A stretch of DNA of 11,987 bases from Ichthyophonus hoferi (Eukaryota > Opisthokonta > Ichthyosporea > Ichthyophonida > Ichthyophonidae): the NCBI GenBank assembly GCA_002751075.1, contig NAOQ01000053.1:186826-198812 (forward strand), written 5' to 3'. The translations under genes were made by a program, and so were the position numbers. This document shows positions 11,904 through 11,987 of this stretch, piece after piece; position 1 is the stretch's first letter, and every line of letters starts with the position of its first letter. Under the pieces are notes generated by a model. It was not told the origin of the DNA. It did not search any database and worked only from the letters and a program-made list of their open reading frames with translations.

Positions 11904-11987
11904 GTAAGTATTGGCTTAGAGAGAACATGGATGTGTCTATCTACGCAATTAGGTATGTATGTATGTTTGGATATAGATATATAGAGG
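11904..11987 (+). other. Start of the next intron of the second gene
   Basis: Begins GTAAGTATTGG. It has a TATG microsatellite near 11953-11967, and no exon is visible before the window ends. Confidence 0.45.

Noticed and set aside
1-11987. Mobile elements, virus-like elements, tRNA or rRNA genes, CRISPR arrays
   Set aside because: I saw no transposase, reverse transcriptase, integrase or capsid-like frame, no long terminal repeats, no tRNA-like fold and no regular spacer array. The repeated CCAATCA motif is too irregularly spaced to be CRISPR.

Overview
This is an AT-rich (by eye about one third G+C) nuclear window from a eukaryote with many introns. Most of it is one gene, read left to right, for a deubiquitinase of the USP12/USP46 family (fungal CreB/Ubp9, plant UBP3/4). 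I joined 16 exons between 548 and 8794. Their phases agree throughout, giving 461 codons, a stop, and two leading bases of a split codon. The start codon and the catalytic-Cys exon lie upstream of base 1. The finger-domain zinc cysteines, the catalytic His (G-H-Y) and the catalytic Asp (W-L-M-F-D-D-D) are all present. Compared with family sequences as I remember them, the stretch around the [11 protein letters not shown] motif looks most fungal, while other stretches look animal- or plant-like. My best guess is an early-diverging fungus or another opisthokont protist, and this is not firm.

Layout: 1-547 is the end of an upstream intron. Bases 548-6742 carry the USP fold in 12 exons of 55-153 nt, separated by introns of 182-682 nt. 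Bases 7155-8794 are four short exons that complete a Ser-rich tail of about 84 residues after the point where animal and plant relatives stop. Bases 8795-10055 are 3' flank and intergenic DNA, with a hairpin carrying AATAAA on both strands and a cluster of TTAGTCT heptamers. From about 10056 a second forward gene of unknown function seems to begin, with one good first coding exon (10056-10192), a long intron and another well-marked exon (11853-11903). It runs off the window.

The most unusual feature is not a gene. CCAAT/ATTGG, and especially the heptamer CCAATCA/TGATTGG, is scattered through the introns, flanks and some exons far more often than base composition predicts. In places it sits inside diverged tandem repeats: a unit of about 29 bp in the last intron, and a 91-92 bp duplication that includes the exon 15 splice donor. 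I see no transposon, virus-like element, tRNA, rRNA or CRISPR array.
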